Position numbers and translations under genes: made by a program. Below the pieces are notes generated by a model, which saw nothing but the letters and a program-made list of their open reading frames with translations, was not told where the DNA came from and searched no databases. A stretch of 56,770 nt of DNA from assembly GCA_002304315.1 (NCBI GenBank), contig NEUO01000003.1:1-56770 (forward strand), given 5' to 3'. Positions within the stretch are counted from its first letter, which is position 1. Every line of letters begins with the position of its first letter. Positions 52,526 to 56,770 of the stretch are shown here, in pieces. This DNA is from Verrucomicrobiia bacterium Tous-C4TDCM (lineage in GTDB: Bacteria; Verrucomicrobiota; Verrucomicrobiia; Verrucomicrobiales; Akkermansiaceae).

Positions 52526-53086
52526 TCACCCCTCCGCAATCTTCCGAGCCTCGGCCAAAGCGGCCAGGATATCCAGCTCGGCACACCATTTCCCGATGTA
52601 GGGCCAGTCGAGGAATTCACCGCTGATCCGGATGACGTTGGATGCGTCGATCAGATCCTGCGGACGTTTCGCAAGGCTGGCCCAGCGGAGCTTCTGGATC
52701 ACGACGTCCTCCGGTGCGGGAAGCCAGGCCTTCCTGCCGCCGAACACGGTCTCCTTGCGGCGTGAAAAGCGCTTCTGATCGAAGGGTTCGTCACTCAGAT
52801 CGAAAAGTTCGATCATATAAGGAATCTTCGGTAGTTTGAGGATTTGCCTGAGATGTCCCGTCACGGTCTCAAAGGTGATCTGATCGTCGACGATGAAATC
52901 GGATGGGAGCGACTGCATGAGAGCACGACGTTTCTCTTCGGTCGTCTGGATGACGAAATCGGCATCCTTGGTTGCCCGGGCCAGGCCGTAGGCATTGGAA
53001 GAGAACGAGCCGACGATCATGTAATCGACTCCAATCTCGTTCATCCGGTCGATAAGCAGATAAACGGCTTCCTCACCGGTCTTCAT
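52526..53086 (-). CDS. Nucleotidyltransferase-superfamily protein, second gene of a coupled pair
   Basis: The ATG at 53086 overlaps the upstream stop (ATGA) and gives 186 residues starting MKTGEEAVYLLIDRMNEIGV. VDYMIVGSFSSNAYGLARATKDADFVIQ is a nucleotidyltransferase core: GSFSS (the GS motif) followed by DADFVI (metal Asp pair, DxD). TVTGHLRQI and PEDVVIQKLRWA are typical of AbiEii/DUF1814-like members. Proteins of this superfamily act as toxins or antitoxins that modify RNA or protein, and as aminoglycoside-type transferases. The coupled small upstream gene makes a toxin-antitoxin-type or defence module plausible; this is inference. Confidence 0.75.
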   Translation of the reverse strand: MKTGEEAVYLLIDRMNEIGVDYMIVGSFSSNAYGLARATKDADFVIQTTEEKRRALMQSLPSDFIVDDQITFETVTGHLRQILKLPKIPYMIELFDLSDEPFDQKRFSRRKETVFGGRKAWLPAPEDVVIQKLRWASLAKRPQDLIDASNVIRISGEFLDWPYIGKWCAELDILAALAEARKIAEG

Positions 53087-53292
53087 CGGGTGTAGTTCCG
53101 TTTCCAAATGGCGGCTTCGATCTCATCGTCGCCAATCCCCGGTCGCAGGACCCGCAAACCGGCGCGCATCGCCTCGCAGGCCTGTGAGAAGAGGCGCGGG
53201 CCATCGAGGAGCTTCTCCTCGGTGGATGCGGCCTTCGCCCGTTCGATCTTGTCGGCGCTGATTGCCTTTGCCAATTCGGCGATCTCGTTCAT
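53083..53292 (-). CDS. Small helical protein, first gene of the nucleotidyltransferase pair
   Basis: The 69-residue product (MNEIAELAKAISADKIERAK..) is helical, with LLDGPRLFSQACEAMRAGLR and GIGDDEIEAAIWKRNY. The pattern resembles short proteins ('..L...G...MR..LR...P..S..E....') often encoded directly upstream of AbiEii-like nucleotidyltransferases. Its TGA overlaps the next ATG. It is a candidate antitoxin or cofactor. It diverges from the membrane-protein gene at 53449, with 156 nt between that must hold both promoters. Confidence 0.72.
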   Translation of the reverse strand: MNEIAELAKAISADKIERAKAASTEEKLLDGPRLFSQACEAMRAGLRVLRPGIGDDEIEAAIWKRNYTR

Positions 53293-53448
53293 GGCGGCAA
53301 GCTATCAAACCCATCCTCCCCGGCAAATCCCCAATCTCCTCATTTCTTCACCCCCCGACCCGCGGGAATTCCCTATGGCGTTCCGCAAGGTGTCGAGGTC
53401 TTCAGCATGAAGCTTGGCGAAATGGTCAATTTGGGTTAATCAAGCGAC

Positions 53449-53940
53449 GTGCCAATCCGGAAAAGCAACGAAGCCCTCTACTGGATCGAGCTGGCCTTGC
53501 GGCTGGCCCTCGGCGGGTTTTTCGCATGGAGCGGCTGGATGAAGGTCTTCAGCACCGGATTGGACAATTTCACCCGGGCGGTTGGGAACTACAAGCTGGT
53601 GAATCCGCCGCTGGATGCCGTGGTGGCCTACACCGTGCCGTGGGTTGAAATGATTGTCGGTATTTGCCTGGTGCTCGGGATTTGGAAACGAGGGGCCTTG
53701 CTGGTGCTCGCGGGCTTGGTCGGAGCCTTCGCGTTCGGGGTGCGCCATGCTTGGGTGAACAACCTGAACATTTCCTGCGGCTGCACCGGGAATCCGGATG
53801 GTACGCCGATGGATTACACGATGAAGTTCTGGGAATTCGGCGGCTATTGGGCGGCGATCCTGCTGCTGTTCTGGCTCGGACGGAAGCAGAAAGGCCACGT
53901 CTTCGGCGGGACAAAGATGCAGCTGCCGGGTGGATCATGA
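53449..53940 (+). CDS. MauE/DoxX-like four-helix membrane protein
   Basis: The 163-residue protein (GTG start, VPIRKSNEALYWIELALRLA) has four hydrophobic helices: ALRLALGGFFAWSGWMKV, LDAVVAYTVPWVEMIVGICLV, LLVLAGLVGAFAFGVRH and YWAAILLLFWLG. The family pattern 'FAWSGWMKV' and the short loop NISCGCTGNP with two Cys match MauE/DoxX-type proteins. MauE-like members help form disulfides or reduce quinone-linked partners; the Cys pair suggests thiol chemistry. Its stop overlaps the next ATG, so the pair is coupled. Confidence 0.85.
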   Translation: MPIRKSNEALYWIELALRLALGGFFAWSGWMKVFSTGLDNFTRAVGNYKLVNPPLDAVVAYTVPWVEMIVGICLVLGIWKRGALLVLAGLVGAFAFGVRHAWVNNLNISCGCTGNPDGTPMDYTMKFWEFGGYWAAILLLFWLGRKQKGHVFGGTKMQLPGGS

Positions 53941-54431
53941 GTTCGACGGATTTCTCGTGGCATCCGGAGAGGAGGATCCGTTACGGGATGTTGGCTCTTC
54001 CCGTGTTGATCGGTCTCGCGTTCTTCTGGTTTGGGCCGGAGGGCAGGATGGAGCGGGGAGTCGCCTGGTGGTTCATGACCGCTCCCTTGTTGGGGATGAT
54101 TGAAGGCACGGCGCGGGTGGAGCCGGAGTGCCGCCGGCTGGTAAGGCAATGGAGATTGCTGGGCTTGATTCCAGTTTGGACGAAGAAGGACGATTTGGAC
54201 GCGTTCGAAGCCGTAACCCGCCGCCGATGTCCGAACCGGAAAGGGCCGGAAACCGAGTGGGTCGCAATGGTCCGCAAGTCGGGTGGTTTTGTCTGGATCC
54301 GCTACTTTCAGGTCAACCGGCTGGCGACTTGTCAGGCTGCAAAAGGGGCGGCTGAAAGGCTGTCCGAGGTGACGGGATTGCCCATGGCCGACTATCCGGA
54401 TCGCCTCTTTTCCAAATCGGTCGCCGCCTGA
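53937..54431 (+). CDS. Membrane-associated hypothetical protein coupled to the MauE/DoxX-like gene
   Basis: The longer ORF in the track begins inside the previous gene; the ATG at 53937 overlaps its stop (ATGA) and gives 164 residues, MSSTDFSWHPERRIRYGMLA. Two hydrophobic stretches (MLALPVLIGLAFFWFGP and GVAWWFMTAPLLGMIEG) are followed by a soluble domain with a basic patch (RLVRQWRLLGLIP) and cysteines (RRRCPNRK, LATCQAAKG). No known family is recognised. Co-translation suggests it works with the MauE/DoxX-like protein. Confidence 0.75.
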   Translation: MSSTDFSWHPERRIRYGMLALPVLIGLAFFWFGPEGRMERGVAWWFMTAPLLGMIEGTARVEPECRRLVRQWRLLGLIPVWTKKDDLDAFEAVTRRRCPNRKGPETEWVAMVRKSGGFVWIRYFQVNRLATCQAAKGAAERLSEVTGLPMADYPDRLFSKSVAA

Positions 54432-54480
54432 GCTCCATCCTTGGGATTGCCCCGGCTCCCGCGGCTGCTAGAACCCGGCC

Positions 54481-55260
54481 ATGCGATACAGCGAACGACT
54501 GAAGGCGAGGATCGAAAGCACCGGCTCCCGGCTCTGCGTCGGGCTCGATCCACGGCCGGGAGACGGCGGGATCGAAGCGGTGCCGGATTTCCTGAAACGG
54601 GTGGTCGACGAGACCTGGGAACACGCCGCCGCCTTCAAGCCGAACATGGCCTACTTCGAGGCGATGGGGCTGCGCGGGATCGAGATCCTCGAAACGATGC
54701 TCGGGGAGATGCCGCCGGAAGTGCCGGTCATTCTCGACGCGAAACGCAGCGACATCGGTGAGACGCAGAAGTACTACGCACATAGTTATTTCGCCCATTG
54801 GAAGGTCGACGCGGTGACGCTCAATCCTTTCCTCGGCTACGATTCCATCGAGCCCTTCCTGGGCTGGGAAGGAAAGGGGATCTACCTGCTGGCGGTGACC
54901 TCGAACGCGGGCTCGGCCGACTTTCAAAGGCAAGTGCTGGCCGATGGACGCCAGGTCTTCGAACTGGTCACCGCGCTCGGCGAACGGGCGAAGGGGCTGC
55001 CAACCGATGTCGGCTACGTGGTCGGCCTGACCAACGCCGCCGGGGTGCTGGCGAAGATCCCGGACGCGCCCTTGCTGGTTCCCGGGCTCGGCGCGCAGGG
55101 CGGCGACCTGGCCGCGTTGGCGGCCGCCGGACGGTCCGCGCCGGACGTGATCAACGTTTCCCGCGGCATCCTCTACGCCGATGACGGCGCGAGTTACGGC
55201 GAGCGGGCGAAATCGTGGGCGGAACGAATTTCGCAGGCCTACGAAGAAGCGGTCGCGTGA
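54481..55260 (+). CDS. pyrF: Orotidine 5'-phosphate decarboxylase (type 2)
   Basis: The 259-residue TIM barrel makes UMP from OMP in pyrimidine synthesis. CVGLDPRP is the first strand, FKPNMAYFEAMG the substrate loop, VILDAKRSDIGET holds the catalytic Lys-Asp pair typical of the type 2 (mycobacterial/UMP-synthase-like) subfamily, and VPGLGAQGGD and INVSRGILY bind phosphate. Length fits the subfamily. It lies 49 nt after the membrane pair and 29 nt before the metallo-hydrolase gene. Confidence 0.95.
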   Translation: MRYSERLKARIESTGSRLCVGLDPRPGDGGIEAVPDFLKRVVDETWEHAAAFKPNMAYFEAMGLRGIEILETMLGEMPPEVPVILDAKRSDIGETQKYYAHSYFAHWKVDAVTLNPFLGYDSIEPFLGWEGKGIYLLAVTSNAGSADFQRQVLADGRQVFELVTALGERAKGLPTDVGYVVGLTNAAGVLAKIPDAPLLVPGLGAQGGDLAALAAAGRSAPDVINVSRGILYADDGASYGERAKSWAERISQAYEEAVA

Positions 55261-55289
55261 TCCGGAAAGCAGGTTAGCTTCGCCCGCCG

Positions 55290-56216
55290 ATGTCGAACGA
55301 CGATGATCCCCAAGCCGGTCCAGTGGCGGCCCGCTACTCGGGCCTTCTGCCGCAGAAAGGCTGGCCGGGGCGGAACTACAAGTTCTTCCGGCACCGGATC
55401 GTGCCCGGCATGTTTTCCAAGCGCGGCGGCCAGGCGCAGGAACCGGTGCTGACGGTGCCGGACAGCGGCTGCGTGCGGGCGACCTGGATCGGCCATGCTT
55501 CGTTCCTGCTGCAGTTCGCGGAGCACTCGGTGATCGTTGATCCGAACTGGGCACGCTGGCACGGCTTCGTGAAGCGACTGCGCGAGCCCGGGCTGCCGCT
55601 GAAGGCGATCCCGGAACTCGATCTGGTGCTGGTCAGCCACGCGCATTTCGACCACCTGCACAAGCCGAGCCTCAAGGTGCTGCAGGCGCGCGGCGGAATC
55701 GTGGTGCCGCGCGGCAGCGGCAGCCTGGTGAAGAAGCTCGGCTTCCCGGCGGTCCACGAGATGAAGGTCTGGGACACTTTCGAGTTCAACAACCTCAACG
55801 TCGTCCACACGCCGAGCCACCACTGGGGAGCGCGCTATTTGCACGACATCCATCGCGACTATGGCGGGTACCTCGTCGAATCCGGCGGCAAGAGCGTCTT
55901 CCACTGCGGCGACAGCGCGTGGTTCGCCGGCTTCGCGGAAATCGGGCGACGCTACGGGAACATCGACGTCGCGCTGATGCCGATCGGCGCCTACGAGGCT
56001 CCGAGTGGCAGGGACGTGCATCTCAATCCGGAGGAGGCGGTGCGGGCCTTCGCGGAACTCGGGGCCAAGGTGATGATCCCGATGCATTACGGCACCTTCC
56101 CGCTCGGCAACGAACCGCTGGGGGAACCGGTCGAGCGGTTGCTGACCGAGGCCGATCGGCTGGGGATCAGCGAGCGGATTTTGATTCAGGAAGAAGGCGT
56201 GGGGATCGAGTGGTAG
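55290..56216 (+). CDS. Metallo-beta-lactamase-fold hydrolase (NAPE-PLD/UlaG-like)
   Basis: The 308-residue protein has the MBL motif LVSHAHFDHLHKPS (HxHxDH) with the preceding TWIGHASFLLQF strand. Further ligands are in TPSHHWGARY (His), HCGDSAWF (bridging Asp) and MPMHYGTFPLG (His). The RDYGGYLVESGGKSVFHCGD pattern is that of NAPE-PLD/RomA-type lipid or phosphodiester hydrolases. No signal peptide, so cytoplasmic. Substrate unknown. It is convergent with purB. Confidence 0.9.
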   Translation: MSNDDDPQAGPVAARYSGLLPQKGWPGRNYKFFRHRIVPGMFSKRGGQAQEPVLTVPDSGCVRATWIGHASFLLQFAEHSVIVDPNWARWHGFVKRLREPGLPLKAIPELDLVLVSHAHFDHLHKPSLKVLQARGGIVVPRGSGSLVKKLGFPAVHEMKVWDTFEFNNLNVVHTPSHHWGARYLHDIHRDYGGYLVESGGKSVFHCGDSAWFAGFAEIGRRYGNIDVALMPIGAYEAPSGRDVHLNPEEAVRAFAELGAKVMIPMHYGTFPLGNEPLGEPVERLLTEADRLGISERILIQEEGVGIEW

Positions 56217-56353
56217 GGTCGGATCCCCCTCGGCCGACCGGAGCGGTTCCCGGCAGCCGGTTTCACCCGCAAGGTGAGAAACAGCCCACCCGGTGCTTCG
56301 CGGACGAGCGAGGGCGCGTCGTCCCCACCTTTGCGGCGGTGCCGCAATCTGAA
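56217..56353. terminator. Convergent intergenic region with stem-loops
   Basis: GGTCGG..CCGACC (56218-56240) lies directly after the hydrolase stop, and GACGA..TCGTC (about 56304-56324) lies nearer purB. Either could terminate one of the two converging transcripts; neither is followed by a clear U-tract. The second resembles a dispersed intergenic repeat, unchecked. Confidence 0.4.
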
Positions 56354-56770
56354 TCAGAGGATCGATCCCGGCGCGTAGGCGGCGGCTTGGGGATGGGTGG
56401 CTTCCAGATCGGAGATGGCTTTCGCGAAGGCGGCGACTTGGGAGATCGCGGCGCCGGCATTGCTTTCGCCTTGTGCGACGATGGCGGCGAGCTGGGCGCG
56501 ATCCATCGGGATGCGCTCGTCGTTGGCGAGGCGGTCGACGAGGTCGTTCACGGTGGTCTTGCCGGCGCGCAGGTCGTTCACGGTGGCGACGGCGTGCTCC
56601 TTGATGGCGTGGTGGGCGGTCTCGCGGCCGACGCCGGCTTTGACGGCCTCCATCATGATCGTGGTGGTCATCAGGAAGGGCAGGTAATGGGCGTTCTCTT
56701 TCGCGATGACCGCGGGGTAGGCATCCATCTGGTCGAGCACGGTGAGGTAGGTTTCGAACAGGCCGTCGAT
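56354..56770 (-). CDS. purB: Adenylosuccinate lyase, C-terminal part, cut by the window edge
   Basis: The frame is open to the last base (reading IDGLFETYLTVLDQMDAYPA at the edge), so the gene continues beyond 56770 and about 139 C-terminal codons are visible. KENAHYLPFLMTTTIMMEAV and GRETAHHAIKEHAVATVNDL match the C-terminal helical domain of adenylosuccinate lyase, which acts twice in purine synthesis. The catalytic and signature regions (SSxMPxKxN) lie outside the window, so activity cannot be judged. The start in the track (56740) is an internal codon. Confidence 0.88.
   Translation of the reverse strand: MDGLFETYLTVLDQMDAYPAVIAKENAHYLPFLMTTTIMMEAVKAGVGRETAHHAIKEHAVATVNDLRAGKTTVNDLVDRLANDERIPMDRAQLAAIVAQGESNAGAAISQVAAFAKAISDLEATHPQAAAYAPGSIL

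Overview
The window is GC-rich and looks like a chromosomal piece of a Verrucomicrobiales bacterium (Luteolibacter/Haloferula-like, my inference). The gene content points there: a Verru_Chthon cassette A protein, a PSD1/DUF1549/DUF1553 cytochrome next to a DUF1501 Tat protein, a DUF7133/HEAT/cytochrome c fusion, sulfatases with sialate O-acetylesterases, and exported proteins ending in '..RFYRL.V.' tails. No rRNA or tRNA gene was recognised by eye.

1-10600: a type I-C CRISPR-Cas locus, all on the minus strand, transcribed cas3 > vapBC-2 > cas5 > cas8c > cas7 > small ORF > vapBC-1 > cas4 > cas1 > cas2 > leader > array. The array runs off the left edge; three 33-nt repeats and two complete spacers are visible. 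The locus is unusual. Two unrelated toxin-antitoxin pairs (RHH+PIN with its own palindromic operator; AbrB+PIN) sit inside the operon. cas8c carries an in-frame TAG at codon 26, and the small ORF after cas7 has an in-frame TGA at codon 53. Upstream of cas3 lies a decayed copy of the vapC-cas5 junction. Adaptation genes, cas3, cas5 and cas7 look intact, as does the internal Cas11c part of cas8c, so interference rather than adaptation is the suspect function.

10600-22400: a beta-barrel-like exported protein with a strong terminator, an M42 peptidase, an exported helical-repeat protein, an exported alpha/beta hydrolase, an AT-richer patch of small and broken genes (16.0-17.2 kb), a hemolysin III family membrane protein, a beta-propeller/cytochrome c protein and asnS.

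22400-28100: a Verru_Chthon A prepilin-like protein with an exported partner, then a Tat-exported Gfo/Idh/MocA oxidoreductase.

28100-49300: a long minus-strand run of exported degradative genes. In transcription order: PSD1 cytochrome, DUF1501 Tat protein, sulfatase lacking its active site, intact sulfatase, MGH1-like glycosidase, sialate O-acetylesterase, GH95-like glycosidase, LamG-domain protein, second sialate O-acetylesterase, and a DUF7133/HEAT/cytochrome c protein. Several are coupled by 4-nt ATGA overlaps. The set suggests use of an acetylated, sulfated, possibly fucose-containing polysaccharide.

49300-56770: an M20 peptidase, a long imperfect palindrome that is probably a dispersed repeat, an anchored hypothetical protein, a coupled small-protein/nucleotidyltransferase pair, a MauE/DoxX-like membrane protein with a coupled partner, pyrF, a metallo-beta-lactamase-fold hydrolase and the 3' end of purB.
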